This document shows positions 25,354 to 34,066 of a stretch of DNA of 64,000 nucleotides, piece by piece (within the stretch, counting starts at the first letter, position 1; each line of letters starts with the position of its first letter). A model generated the notes under the pieces. That model searched no databases, had not been told where the DNA came from, and saw only the letters and a list, made by a program, of their open reading frames with translations. Source of the stretch: Lancefieldella parvula_C (GTDB taxonomy: Bacteria > Actinomycetota > Coriobacteriia > Coriobacteriales > Atopobiaceae); contig NZ_JRND01000004.1 in NCBI RefSeq assembly GCF_000758945.1, positions 11,212-75,211 of the forward strand. Reading direction: 5' to 3'. The position numbers were made by a program, and so were the translations under genes.

Positions 25354-27271
25354 GAGGAGCCTCCTTACCATTCAGCGTTGCCGCAATACGAGCAATCTCA
25401 AACTGATGCTGCAATGCCTCAAGCACCTCGGAAGCGCTGTTAAGTCCTGCAAAGGAAGGATCCACATGCTCCCCTACAAGCTTTGACAGCTGAATCATCT
25501 GAGGAGCCTCAACATACGCTTCTTTCAAAACCTCATCTGTCGAGAAGATCTGTGTAACTTCCCCATCATCTAACACGCTGCCATGCGCCATAACGACAAT
25601 TCTTGTGGCAAAGTCCAGCACAACCTCCATGTCATGACAGACCATAAGAACTGCACAGCCCTTCTCGCACAGTGATTTGACCATATTCATGACCTGCATA
25701 CACTCTTTGTAATCCAGACCCGAAGTTGGCTCATCAAGCACAAGAATATCTGGCTCGCAGGCAACCACAGATGCAAGCGCAACCATCTGACGCTGTCCGC
25801 GAGAAAGCATAAACGGAGACGCATCTGCATCAAGCCCCATGCGATCAATTACTTCAAGCGCTTTCTTGCGAGCATCTTCTGCAGACACAGCCTTGAGCTC
25901 AAGACCAAACGCAATCTCCTCAAGAACGCTCTCTTTACAGATCTGATAATCGGGATTTTGGAACAGCGTAGAGACGTGCTGAGCAATCTGCGACGTCTTC
26001 CAATCCTTGCATGAAGAACCCTTAATATGAATGTCTCCCGATCGAGGACGCAACAGGCCATTTACCAGCTTAGTTAAAGTTGTTTTACCTGCGCCATTTT
26101 GACCGACAAGTGCCACAAGCTCACCAGGATGCAAACTGAGGGAGACGCGCTCAACACCATCAGTACTCCCCTGATATTTAAAAGTGGCGTCGATAACGTC
26201 AAGAACAGATTGAACGCTTGGCTGGTCAGCGTCTTGAAGAACACCAATTCTGTCAAATGGCCCGCTCGATTCAGCAACCACAGGACCATCTATTTTTGGA
26301 AGATATGTCTCCCCTGCTAACTCGACGTCATTAGTAGCTACTGGTTCAGAGTCCTCTGTAAGGGAAATACTGCGATGCTGGAGAGCGCCTACACAGCACG
26401 CAAGCTGCTTGGCGGCTGACTGAACTGACAACGCAGTTTCATCGCAGGCAGCTCTGTCCGCCTCAGATAACAAGTGAGCATACTCAGACTGATGAGAGAG
26501 CTCATAGACGCCTTTTGAGACGCGCACGCAACGAGGAACATCAACGCCAACCTCTTGCAGTAAATCTACCTGAGAGAACACTTCCTCACCGTTACCGTAT
26601 GCACAAATGGAGCCCTTATCCATAACGGCAATCTTTGAGCAATACTTAGCGAGAAGACCCACTTTTTGCTCAATTACCACAACCGTAATGCCTTTGGTTT
26701 TGTTGAGCTCTGAAAGGGTCTGGAAGATTAACTCGGACGACGTTGGATCTAAGGCCGCTGTTGGCTCATCAAGCACCATAACCTGTGGCTGAAGCGCCAA
26801 AAGTGCCGCTATAGCAACCTTTTGCTTCTGTCCACCAGAAAGAGAAGCAATCTCTCTAAAGCGGAGGTTGGCAATACCAACTGTCTCTAGAGCATAGGTA
26901 ATGCGCTCTGGAATCTCTGCATGAGGAACCGCAAAGTTCTCAAGGCCAAAGAGAAGCTCATCCTCAACAATTGAAGCAACCATCTGCGCGTTGATATCCT
27001 GGGTTACAGAACCCACAATTTTAGAGATATCAGTCAGCGCAACTGTGCAGGTGTCCATTCCAGCGACAAGAATCTTTCCAAAGAAACTTCCTCTAAAGTG
27101 ATGAGGAATAGCGCCAGAAAGCGCAAGAGCAAGCGTGGACTTGCCTGCGCCAGAAGGACCAACAATACCTACAAAGTCACCCTCCTGAACGCTCAGTGAC
27201 AGCTCATTCAGAGCATGCGCTGAGCTATCAGGATAGCTATATGACACAGATTGAACTTCAATAATAGACAC
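25346..27271 (-). CDS. ecfA: ECF transporter ATPase with two fused ABC domains (EcfA-EcfA')
   Basis: A 641-residue protein with two complete ABC ATPase domains. The first (about 1-240) has Walker A GPSGAGKST, signature LSGGQKQK and Walker B VMVLDEP. The second (about 355-600) has GQNGAGKTT, signature LSRGQRQM and ILVLDEP. A linker of roughly 110 residues joins them. In most ECF systems these are two proteins; single-chain fusions are known in Actinobacteria. It starts with GTG at 27271 after a GGAG site and lies 35 bases after the S-component gene. Confidence 0.93.
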   Translation of the reverse strand: MSIIEVQSVSYSYPDSSAHALNELSLSVQEGDFVGIVGPSGAGKSTLALALSGAIPHHFRGSFFGKILVAGMDTCTVALTDISKIVGSVTQDINAQMVASIVEDELLFGLENFAVPHAEIPERITYALETVGIANLRFREIASLSGGQKQKVAIAALLALQPQVMVLDEPTAALDPTSSELIFQTLSELNKTKGITVVVIEQKVGLLAKYCSKIAVMDKGSICAYGNGEEVFSQVDLLQEVGVDVPRCVRVSKGVYELSHQSEYAHLLSEADRAACDETALSVQSAAKQLACCVGALQHRSISLTEDSEPVATNDVELAGETYLPKIDGPVVAESSGPFDRIGVLQDADQPSVQSVLDVIDATFKYQGSTDGVERVSLSLHPGELVALVGQNGAGKTTLTKLVNGLLRPRSGDIHIKGSSCKDWKTSQIAQHVSTLFQNPDYQICKESVLEEIAFGLELKAVSAEDARKKALEVIDRMGLDADASPFMLSRGQRQMVALASVVACEPDILVLDEPTSGLDYKECMQVMNMVKSLCEKGCAVLMVCHDMEVVLDFATRIVVMAHGSVLDDGEVTQIFSTDEVLKEAYVEAPQMIQLSKLVGEHVDPSFAGLNSASEVLEALQHQFEIARIAATLNGKEAPRG

Positions 27272-27306
27272 AGTGTTCTCCAGGAAATAAGTGCGTATCT
27301 AAGAAC

Positions 27307-27900
27307 TTATCGACCCAAAACCTTCTTAAGAGGAGCCGCAAGAACCTGAACAACAATAGCATTAAAAAATGCGGTTCCCACGATGACAGGAAGCATTACG
27401 TAGAAAAGCTCAATAGTTGCACCCTTTGCTGGAATAGCAATGGCAGCAAAGATCAAGCCAGAAATAAGAGTGGTTACAAAAGAACCAATTGCAGGCATTA
27501 CTGGCTTATCTGCAAGAGCAGACCTTGTGAAAGCAAACATAACAAGTGAAGCTGCGCCCTCTGCAACAAAATCAGCACCAGGAACAGAGGTGGTCAGCTG
27601 AATAACGGTAGCTGCGATAAGACCAATAACCAGGCTCTGAACAGCGTTTGGCTTAAGCAAAAGAATAGCCAGGCAGAACGAAGAAATAATGAACTCTGGA
27701 CCAATTCCAATAGCACTAATTGCCTTGCCAACGGTTAGGTTAAGAATAAAACCTGCGGCAATAAGAACGGCAACAAGAACTAGAGAAGTAACGTCCAATA
27801 CACCTGCATTTTTTGAAACAGCAACAACACGTGGTGCCTGCTCTGCAGATCCTGTCTCTGTACTTGCGGCGTTGACCTCATTGAAATTTTCTGTAGACAT
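27307..27900 (-). CDS. ECF transporter S component, possibly for tryptophan
   Basis: A 197-residue integral membrane protein. About 35 polar residues are followed by five or six hydrophobic segments, among them SLVLVAVLIAAGFILNL near the start of the membrane part. Small size, hydrophobicity and position directly before ecfA-ecfT identify it as the substrate-binding S component. Substrate is not legible from the sequence alone. The upstream leader peptide with three Trp codons points to tryptophan or a precursor; B. subtilis TrpP is a related tryptophan transporter, but I could not compare them. The ATG at 27900 has an AAAGGAG site. Confidence 0.8.
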   Translation of the reverse strand: MSTENFNEVNAASTETGSAEQAPRVVAVSKNAGVLDVTSLVLVAVLIAAGFILNLTVGKAISAIGIGPEFIISSFCLAILLLKPNAVQSLVIGLIAATVIQLTTSVPGADFVAEGAASLVMFAFTRSALADKPVMPAIGSFVTTLISGLIFAAIAIPAKGATIELFYVMLPVIVGTAFFNAIVVQVLAAPLKKVLGR

Positions 27901-27993
27901 ACAAACTCCTTTAACGCAAAACCAAAACGTACAAATAAAACTTTTAACAACACGGGTTTCTCGCCATCCGGATTGAGCAAGAAACGTACGCAC

Positions 27994-28020
27994 AAAAAAA
28001 GCTCTCGGTCACCCGAGAGC
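27994..28020 (-). terminator. attenuator terminator ahead of the ECF operon
   Basis: Perfect 8-bp stem GCTCTCGG/CCGAGAGC (28001-28008 with 28013-28020), 4-nt loop, then seven T on the minus strand. It lies 25 bases after the leader-peptide stop and about 95 bases before the S-component start. Part of it (TGACCG, 28006-28011) is complementary to CGGTCA in the leader ORF (28053-28058), a possible antiterminator. Confidence 0.85.
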
Positions 28021-28045
28021 CTCTAAATGCGTATGCAGAAGCAAC

Positions 28046-28108
28046 TCATCGCTGACCGGAGAAAGACAAGTTGTTCCACCACCACTGCTGAGTGCATGTA
28101 GCGCGCAT
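28046..28108 (-). CDS. Trp-rich leader peptide (attenuator)
   Basis: A 20-codon ORF starting at ATG 28108, ending at TGA 28046, with a very strong GGGAGGAGG ribosome-binding site. Codons 9-11 (28076-28084) are three consecutive TGG, a density not expected by chance. It sits about 35 nt behind a promoter and directly before an intrinsic terminator. This is the architecture of ribosome-mediated tryptophan attenuation: stalling at Trp codons would leave the downstream leader free for alternative pairing, while full translation would cover it and allow termination. The mechanism is known for trp operons. Its use here for an ECF importer is inferred. Confidence 0.82.
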   Translation of the reverse strand: MRATCTQQWWWNNLSFSGQR

Positions 28109-28148
28109 GATATGTCCTCCTCCCAAGAGCGTAAATTGCAATGTAAGA

Positions 28149-28179
28149 AGAATACCATTACTTTGCCCGGTTGTGTCAA
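28149..28179 (-). promoter_or_regulatory. promoter of the leader peptide-ECF operon
   Basis: Consensus -35 TTGACA (28174-28179 on the minus strand) and TATTCT (28149-28154) with a long 19-nt spacer. It follows the rpmA terminator, so the ECF operon is a separate unit. Confidence 0.6.
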
Positions 28180-28240
28180 GAAATACATTAAGAAACAAAT
28201 TAGAAACTGTGAACGGTACGCGTAAGATACTGCGAGAAAC

Positions 28241-28263
28241 AAAAAGGGGTCCCGAAGGACCCC
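28241..28263 (-). terminator. intrinsic terminator after rpmA
   Basis: Stem GGGGTCC/GGACCCC (28246-28252 with 28257-28263) with a TTCG tetraloop and five T on the minus strand. Confidence 0.93.
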
Positions 28264-28292
28264 TTGAATGAACTGCGAATGTTCAAGAAAAC

Positions 28293-28547
28293 TTATGCCT
28301 CAGCAGCAACGACGTTAACGACGTGCTTAGCACCCTTCTTGAACTCAACAACGCCATCGCAAAGTGCAAAGAGAGTGTCATCCTTGCCGCGACCAACGTT
28401 TACGCCAGGAGTGATGTGAGTACCACGCTGACGGATGATAATCTGGCCAGCCTTGATTGCCTGACCACCGTAAATCTTAACGCCAAGGCGCTGTGCTTGT
28501 GAGTCGCGACCATTGCGGGAAGAGCCGAGACCTTTCTTGTGTGCCAT
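28293..28547 (-). CDS. rpmA: 50S ribosomal protein L27
   Basis: An 84-residue L27 near the peptidyl transferase centre. MAHKKGLGSSRNGRDSQAQ, GGQAIKAGQIIIRQRGT and GRGKDDTLFAL are invariant features. The N-terminus begins directly at the mature AHKKG-type sequence, so there is no cleavable Firmicutes-style leader. Cotranscribed with rplU. Confidence 0.98.
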   Translation of the reverse strand: MAHKKGLGSSRNGRDSQAQRLGVKIYGGQAIKAGQIIIRQRGTHITPGVNVGRGKDDTLFALCDGVVEFKKGAKHVVNVVAAEA

Positions 28548-28585
28548 AAATGCTACCTGCCTATCTCAATATCAGAAGTGACCAA

Positions 28586-28936
28586 TTACTCTGCAGACTC
28601 GTCGGATGCCTTAGCAGCAGCCTTACGAGCGGTAGGAAGCGCGGTAACCTTCAGCTTAGTAAGGTTCTGACGGTGACCATTGGCGCGGTGATAGCGCTTA
28701 CGCTTGTGGAACTTGAAGACGAGGACCTTCTTGTCCTTGTACTGCTCAAGAACCTCACAGGTAACCTTCTTAGAGGAAAGAGTGGCAGCGTCAGCAACAA
28801 CCTTCTTGCCGTCGTTAAGCATAAGAACATCAAGCTTTACCTTATCGCCAGGCTGCGCATCAAGCTTCTCGACGCTGATTACGTCGCCCTTGGCAACCTT
28901 ATACTGCTTGCCACCAGTTGCTACGATTGCGTACAT
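28586..28936 (-). CDS. rplU: 50S ribosomal protein L21
   Basis: A 116-residue L21. MYAIVATGGKQYKV, KVLVFKFHKRKRYHRANGHRQ and the TKLKVTAL ending are diagnostic. A 13-residue Ala/Ser/Glu tail extends past the usual end. A leader of about 145 nt with several hairpins precedes it. Confidence 0.98.
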   Translation of the reverse strand: MYAIVATGGKQYKVAKGDVISVEKLDAQPGDKVKLDVLMLNDGKKVVADAATLSSKKVTCEVLEQYKDKKVLVFKFHKRKRYHRANGHRQNLTKLKVTALPTARKAAAKASDESAE

Positions 28937-28992
28937 GTGTGTAACCCTTCATTGCTGATTCTTGCAACGATTAATACTATCTTTGTATTTCT

Positions 28993-29070
28993 GAAGATCC
29001 GAGCAAAGATCTTCGCCGCCGTGACCTGTGACATCCGCGGGAAACTGTCGGTGTCCCATGTCCCTCGGCG
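28993..29070 (-). promoter_or_regulatory. structured 5' leader of rplU-rpmA
   Basis: On the minus strand the leader can fold into nested stems. P1 is CGCCG/CGGCG (29066-29070 with 29017-29021), P2 is GACAT/ATGTC (29058-29062 with 29030-29034) and P3 is GGGA/TCCC (29054-29057 with 29039-29042). A separate 7-bp hairpin GAAGATC/GATCTTC follows (28993-29014). No T-run follows, so it is not a terminator. L21 leaders are known in Firmicutes. Whether this belongs to that class needs a covariance-model search. Confidence 0.5.
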
Positions 29071-29088
29071 AGAAACACAACTCGAAAT

Positions 29089-29117
29089 AGTCTACTGCAT
29101 ATTTCAGAAAATTCCAA
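29089..29117 (-). promoter_or_regulatory. rplU-rpmA promoter
   Basis: TTGGAA (29112-29117), a 17-nt spacer and TAGACT (29089-29094) on the minus strand, about 150 bases before rplU. Confidence 0.7.
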
Positions 29118-29131
29118 GACAAAACTACATG

Positions 29132-29953
29132 TTATAGAGGCTTCACAAGGAGTCCATTTTCTGAAACGTGTGCCTGTGAAACGCGGCACACCTTCAACGA
29201 ATCGATACCTTGAAGACCATCCACGCCTGCCTCAGCAGCAACTCTTTGCGCCTCATAAATCAAAACTGCAGGTCTAAGCGCTGCTCTTGGATCTTGGAGT
29301 GTATCAAGCTCAAATGAAATGCACGTTTCAGATGAGCTCTCAGAAATCTTATAGCCCGCAAACGTTGTCTCTAAATTGACCACTTTTTGCTTATCTCCGC
29401 GCTTGTATGTCAGCTCTTTTTTGGCGAGAAGATCCTCAAACCCCCAACGCAGCGCGTCTGACCTAAGACCTTCTCCCAAAATGTCACATCTCCAATGAGC
29501 GGCATTCAACCATGCTTCAAGCGCTGGCAGCGACCGATCAACGTAGCTGGCAGCAAACGGAGCAAGCGCGGGAGGCGTAGCCGACAACAACCTCTCTAAC
29601 GCTTCATCCGGGTCCACGTATTCTGTGAGCTTCAAGTCAAAGTACTCCGCCTCAGACGAAGCGCCAACGGGAAGCGCCTGAGAGAACTGCACGCCCATGC
29701 GTTTTGCAAAGCCGTTACCTACCCTAAATGGCAGCTGAGCTCGGCGAACACAGCGCTCAATGGTACCAATAAGCTCAAGGTGTCCTAAAAACGCAAGGCG
29801 GTCATCTTTCTTGTAAGCCACGCGAAGCCTAAAAATCTCTGCTCCACGCTCCGTCATAATCTCTGGCTGAATCTGCGGCCTACCAGCGCGCCAGTCTTTC
29901 TTCGCCGGCTCAGCCGCCTCAGGAGCTACGCTCTCTACCTGCATATCCATCAT
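29132..29953 (-). CDS. TIGR03936-type radical SAM-associated protein (DUF2344)
   Basis: A 273-residue protein with the DUF2344 pattern: FRLRVAYKKDDRLAFLGHLELIGTIERCVRRAQLP near residues 45-80, then RMGVQFSQALPVG. It overlaps the stop codon of the radical SAM gene (ATGATGG), so the two are coupled. This pair commonly precedes rplU-rpmA-obgE in Actinobacteria and some Firmicutes. The function is not established; an RNA-modification role is often suggested from the company it keeps. A start at 29950 is equally possible. Confidence 0.85.
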   Translation of the reverse strand: MMDMQVESVAPEAAEPAKKDWRAGRPQIQPEIMTERGAEIFRLRVAYKKDDRLAFLGHLELIGTIERCVRRAQLPFRVGNGFAKRMGVQFSQALPVGASSEAEYFDLKLTEYVDPDEALERLLSATPPALAPFAASYVDRSLPALEAWLNAAHWRCDILGEGLRSDALRWGFEDLLAKKELTYKRGDKQKVVNLETTFAGYKISESSSETCISFELDTLQDPRAALRPAVLIYEAQRVAAEAGVDGLQGIDSLKVCRVSQAHVSENGLLVKPL

Positions 29954-31815
29954 GAGCGCACCCCCATCAACACGTTGTCGACCTTCAAGGTCTGGCATAC
30001 CGCACATCCCGTACAAGAGCTAAACGTGCAATCGGGTGTGGTAACTTCATCCAGTGCTCGACGATATTCTCGCTGTAGATAACCCTTGGAGACGCCAGGA
30101 GACGTGTGATCCCAAGGGAGTTTTGCCTGGATATCAAAGGTCTCTGTTGCAATCTCAGAGAGCGAGAAACCCAGACTTTCTGCAGCTGCATTCCACGCAT
30201 CAAGGTTAAACTCACTGGTCCACGCATCAAACTTGCAACCATTTTTCCACGCCTGGTAAATCAGATCAAAGCCGTCGCGACCCATCTTTGAGAGCGCACC
30301 TTCTACCAGCGAAGTGCCGGAGTCATGATAGGCAATCTTGAGTCCCCTATCGTGGTTAGAAGACAGCAACAGCTGCTGCCTACGCTGGGCTTCCTCACGA
30401 GAAATCTGACCAACCCACTGGAATGGCGTGTAGGACTTGGGTACAAACACGGCAACAGAGGCAGAAACCGTAACGCCCTTGCCGCCAATTTCTCGACCGA
30501 TATCTAAAATGCGCTTTGCAACTGCAGGAATGGCTTGAATGTCTTCATCGGTTTCTGTTGGAAGGCCCATCATAAAGTAGAGCTTCATGCGGCGCCAGCC
30601 GTTTTCAAACGCATTTCTAGCTGCGGACTCAAGATCATCCTCGGTAACATTCTTGTTGATGACGTCACGCATGCGCTGAGAGCCTGCTTCTGGAGCAAAC
30701 GTCAGTCCGCCGCGCCTTGAGGTAGAAACGGCGTCTGCCATCTCCGCACCAAACGCGTCCATACGCTGGGAAGGAATGGAGATTCGCACGCCGCGTTTAC
30801 GCAAATCAGAGTTCATACGGCGCAGAATATAGCCGCACTGAGAGTGATCCGTTGTAGAGAGCGACGTGAGCGAAACTTCATCGTAGCCGCTCTTCAAAAG
30901 GCCTTCCTCGCCTGCTTTCACAATCTGCTGAGCTGGACGCTCGCGAACAGGACGATACGTCATTCCGGCCTGACAGAACCTACAGCCGCGAGCACAGCCG
31001 CGCTGAATCTCTAGAGCCAGCCTGTCCTGAACAATTTCGGTATACGGAACAATGCGCTGCGCAACAGGGTCTGTTACTGAAAGATCTGGTAGGCAACGTT
31101 TATAGACCACGCTTGGTGCACTACTTCCCTCTTTAGGGACCGCATAACCCCAGCGTGTTGCGGTATTGTCGTGCACAATCTGATAAAGCGACGGCACGTA
31201 GACACCTTGAATCTCAGACAACCTCTGCAAAATCTCTTGGCGAGAAACTCCGTCAAGCTTGGAAGTTCTCACGCACTCGCACATCTCTACCAGCGCTTCT
31301 TCGCCATCACCTAAAAGAATTGCATCAAAGAGCGGGGCCACTGGCTCTGAGTTCCAAACAGAAGGACCGCCACCAAAAATTAGTGGGTCCTCTTCATCAC
31401 GTTCTTCAGCGAGCAATGGAATGCCTGCTAAATCAAGCGTTTCTATAATGTTGGTAGCAATCATTTCATGTGCAAGCGTAAAACCAACCACATCAAAAGA
31501 AGCCAGAGGTGCAGCACCTTCCAAAGAAAGCAAAGGAACATTACGTTTGCGCATCAAAGCTGCCATATCAACCCAAGGCAGATAGGCGCGCTCACAAGAA
31601 ATATGAGGTGCCTTATTCAAAGCGTTATAGAGAATGGCAATGCCCAAATTAGGCTGACCCACCTCGTACACGTCGGCGTAGACCATACAAACGTGAAAAG
31701 GGCCCTCTTGCTCCTCTACTGCTCCCCACTCGTGATTTAAGTATCTTGAGGGTTTCTCGACATGCGGAAGCATGGGCTCAATGAGATGGAAGAGATTTTC
31801 TCGTTTAACACGCAC
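29950..31815 (-). CDS. TIGR03960-type radical SAM protein with B12-binding-like domain
   Basis: A 621-residue protein. An N-terminal B12-binding-like region (about 30-190) precedes a radical SAM core with the CxxxCxxC cluster motif in QRGCARGCRFCQAG near residue 280. SFAPEAGSQRM-type residues (LTFAPEAGSQRMRDVINK) are typical of this family. The C-terminus has a Cys-rich knuckle, CTFSSCTGCAVCQ, which may bind a second cluster or zinc. Substrate unknown. It is immediately followed by the DUF2344 partner. Confidence 0.88.
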   Translation of the reverse strand: MRVKRENLFHLIEPMLPHVEKPSRYLNHEWGAVEEQEGPFHVCMVYADVYEVGQPNLGIAILYNALNKAPHISCERAYLPWVDMAALMRKRNVPLLSLEGAAPLASFDVVGFTLAHEMIATNIIETLDLAGIPLLAEERDEEDPLIFGGGPSVWNSEPVAPLFDAILLGDGEEALVEMCECVRTSKLDGVSRQEILQRLSEIQGVYVPSLYQIVHDNTATRWGYAVPKEGSSAPSVVYKRCLPDLSVTDPVAQRIVPYTEIVQDRLALEIQRGCARGCRFCQAGMTYRPVRERPAQQIVKAGEEGLLKSGYDEVSLTSLSTTDHSQCGYILRRMNSDLRKRGVRISIPSQRMDAFGAEMADAVSTSRRGGLTFAPEAGSQRMRDVINKNVTEDDLESAARNAFENGWRRMKLYFMMGLPTETDEDIQAIPAVAKRILDIGREIGGKGVTVSASVAVFVPKSYTPFQWVGQISREEAQRRQQLLLSSNHDRGLKIAYHDSGTSLVEGALSKMGRDGFDLIYQAWKNGCKFDAWTSEFNLDAWNAAAESLGFSLSEIATETFDIQAKLPWDHTSPGVSKGYLQREYRRALDEVTTPDCTFSSCTGCAVCQTLKVDNVLMGVRS

Positions 31816-31828
31816 GATAGTCTACTTT

Positions 31829-32821
31829 CTATCTTTTGGCGAGGGACTGTGTGGTTGCTATCTCTACGGTATTTGATTGTGAATTTGTATCTGCTGTTGC
31901 GCTTGCGCCTGTAGAAGCACTCGAAGCGCCGGTTTTGGTAGAAGAATCAGCTGCTACCTCGTCGCGTTTCTCGGCAATTTTGCGAGCGTACGCGTGAATG
32001 ACGCGAGCAGTAGTGTGAGTACCTGCGTACCCCATGCCAGCCTTAAGCGCCCAGCCAAACCCTGGAACTGCGCCTGCGACCGTGCGTGCAACCGTACGGT
32101 ATCCAAAGCCCGCGCCCACAACGCCGAGAAGTTCGGCGATGGTTTCAACATTCATATTGATGTTATAGGCGGCGGTAATATCAAGCGCCAGTCTGATCTG
32201 GCGCGCTGTCATCAGCGGCATATCAGAGCCAGGAACCAATGCTACAGCTCCAATAGCTGCATTTTCTTTAGCGCAAGCAGCGGTTATCTGTTTGACCACT
32301 TGAGTTCTACAAAGAGGATACGCTGCCGCAAAAGAGACTGATTTTTCTGTTGCAGTTGCAATCCATGAAGAGAGTCGATCAAAGAGCACTTCTTCAGTGG
32401 TGCCCGCAACAATGCTAATAAGCCCCGTGTTGTAGAGCGTATCAGCAATTTGTTGCGCTTCAACTGCAGACTCTACAACCACCGCACAAGGAATTGAATG
32501 ACTTACCAACATGGTAAGGGCGTCCTCGTACTGTGATGTTGGCGTAGGAATAATCACCGCAATATCAGGAATAGCAGCATTCTTTCCCGTGCGACCAATG
32601 CCTCCAGAAACAAACGAAACACCGTCGGCAAGTTTAGAGACACGCACCGTTGCATCTGTTCTCTCTGGCATAAAATACGAATGTACAGCCAGGATTACCT
32701 CTTCAGAAGCAAGGGAATCAACGTAGATATGCGTATAAGTTGGCTCTAGAGATGAAAGCGACCCGCGGAATTCTTGTAATACAGAGGTAGCAAGTTTGCC
32801 CAAGCTGTTTCTTTTTGCCAT
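31829..32821 (-). CDS. DUF697-like protein of unknown function
   Basis: A 330-residue protein. The first 170 residues look like a soluble alpha/beta domain. Residues 190-290 resemble the DUF697/YcjF region: AALGAVALVPGSDMPLMTARQIRLALDIT-like sequence, then glycine-rich helices (VVGAGFGYRTVARTVAGAVPG). The last 35 residues are Ser/Thr/Ala-rich. DUF697 domains often accompany small GTPases, but no GTPase motif is seen here. It lies between rodA and the radical SAM pair with 3- and 13-base gaps, so it is probably cotranscribed with the cell-shape genes. Confidence 0.65.
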   Translation of the reverse strand: MAKRNSLGKLATSVLQEFRGSLSSLEPTYTHIYVDSLASEEVILAVHSYFMPERTDATVRVSKLADGVSFVSGGIGRTGKNAAIPDIAVIIPTPTSQYEDALTMLVSHSIPCAVVVESAVEAQQIADTLYNTGLISIVAGTTEEVLFDRLSSWIATATEKSVSFAAAYPLCRTQVVKQITAACAKENAAIGAVALVPGSDMPLMTARQIRLALDITAAYNINMNVETIAELLGVVGAGFGYRTVARTVAGAVPGFGWALKAGMGYAGTHTTARVIHAYARKIAEKRDEVAADSSTKTGASSASTGASATADTNSQSNTVEIATTQSLAKR

Positions 32822-32824
32822 GGC

Positions 32825-34051
32825 TTATGCCGCCTTTGTTTTATGTCTGTAAACAGACTGGACGATTCCTACAGAAACGAGCTGAGCAATCATCGATGTT
32901 GATCCAAAGCTGATAAAAGGCAATGGAATACCAGTAATAGGCATGATACCAATACACATGCCAACATTCTGCAAAACCTGGAACGACCACATGGCCGCAC
33001 AACCAACAAGTACCAGTTTAGAGAAGGTATTCTCGGTCTTCATGGCAAACAGAATGGTTGCAAAAATCATCCATGCAAAAAGTGAAAGCATAACGAATGC
33101 ACCAAGGAAGCCAAACTCTTCCGAGAAGAGTGCAAAAACAAAGTCTGTGTGTGCCTCTGGTAAGAATCGTCCACTTGCCTGCGTAGCGTTACCTGGTCCT
33201 TTTCCAATAAAGCCACCAGAACCTACGGCAATCTTTGCCTGTTGCAGGTTATAGCCGTCTCCCGACGGATCAACAGAAGGATCCAAGAAGACGGTAAGAC
33301 GCTTCATCTGGTACTCCTTAAGAATGTGAGGAATACCAGGAATCATAGAAGTCACAACAACAAGAGCAACAACAGCAATGAGCAAAAGAACGGTCACAAG
33401 AATCCAAGAACGTTTTGCACCAGAGCAAATGATGATGGTGGCTCCGATAACCAAAATAATCAGGCCAGTTCCCAGGTCAGGCAAAAGCATAATGGAGCCG
33501 AATGGAACCATCAATGTTCCACAAAGCTTTACATAGTCTCTAAGCGTTTCTACCTTACCGTTATACTGAGCACTCACCGAAGCCATAAGGAAGATTGTGA
33601 CAATCTTTCCCAGCTCAGACGGCTGAAATCTAAATCCTACAAGTGGGATATTAACCCAACCAGTCATACCCTTAACCGAAACGCCAAAGCCGGGAATCTT
33701 AGGCAAAATCATCAATACAACTACGCCAACAATCAGCACATTTGTCATATTTGCAAGTGCTCTGTAGTCATAGCGCCACATAAGCGTGGCAAAAACAAGG
33801 CCCAAACCAATACCCAGAAGGTGCCTAGGAAAACTAGCTTCGGCAATGTTCATCGATGCGGTCCAGATAACCACAATGCCGATGAGGACGAGAAGTGCCG
33901 CGGGAACAAGCTGTGCTAGATAAAGATTACTCAAGATATTCTTACCAGTAAGCTTCTCTTTCTTGGCAAGGCCGCCTGAAGGAATACCTCCACGCCTCCT
34001 AAAAGGTGAGTTCATTCTTTGTTTTGTAACTGCAGATGAATCAAGTGCCAT
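32825..34051 (-). CDS. rodA: peptidoglycan glycosyltransferase RodA (SEDS family)
   Basis: A 408-residue polytopic membrane protein that polymerises lipid II for side-wall growth with PBP2. About ten hydrophobic helices start near residue 48. SEDS landmarks include LGIGLGLVFATLMWRYDY, FRFQPSELGKI, LLPDLGTGLI, TEAHTDFVFALFSEEFGF-like sequence and GIPLPFISFGSTSM near the C-terminus. A 45-residue basic cytoplasmic N-terminus precedes the first helix. It is 15 bases after the PBP2 gene; a GGCGAGAA repeat lies in the gap. Confidence 0.94.
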   Translation of the reverse strand: MALDSSAVTKQRMNSPFRRRGGIPSGGLAKKEKLTGKNILSNLYLAQLVPAALLVLIGIVVIWTASMNIAEASFPRHLLGIGLGLVFATLMWRYDYRALANMTNVLIVGVVVLMILPKIPGFGVSVKGMTGWVNIPLVGFRFQPSELGKIVTIFLMASVSAQYNGKVETLRDYVKLCGTLMVPFGSIMLLPDLGTGLIILVIGATIIICSGAKRSWILVTVLLLIAVVALVVVTSMIPGIPHILKEYQMKRLTVFLDPSVDPSGDGYNLQQAKIAVGSGGFIGKGPGNATQASGRFLPEAHTDFVFALFSEEFGFLGAFVMLSLFAWMIFATILFAMKTENTFSKLVLVGCAAMWSFQVLQNVGMCIGIMPITGIPLPFISFGSTSMIAQLVSVGIVQSVYRHKTKAA

Positions 34052-34066
34052 GGGTTTCTCGCCTCC

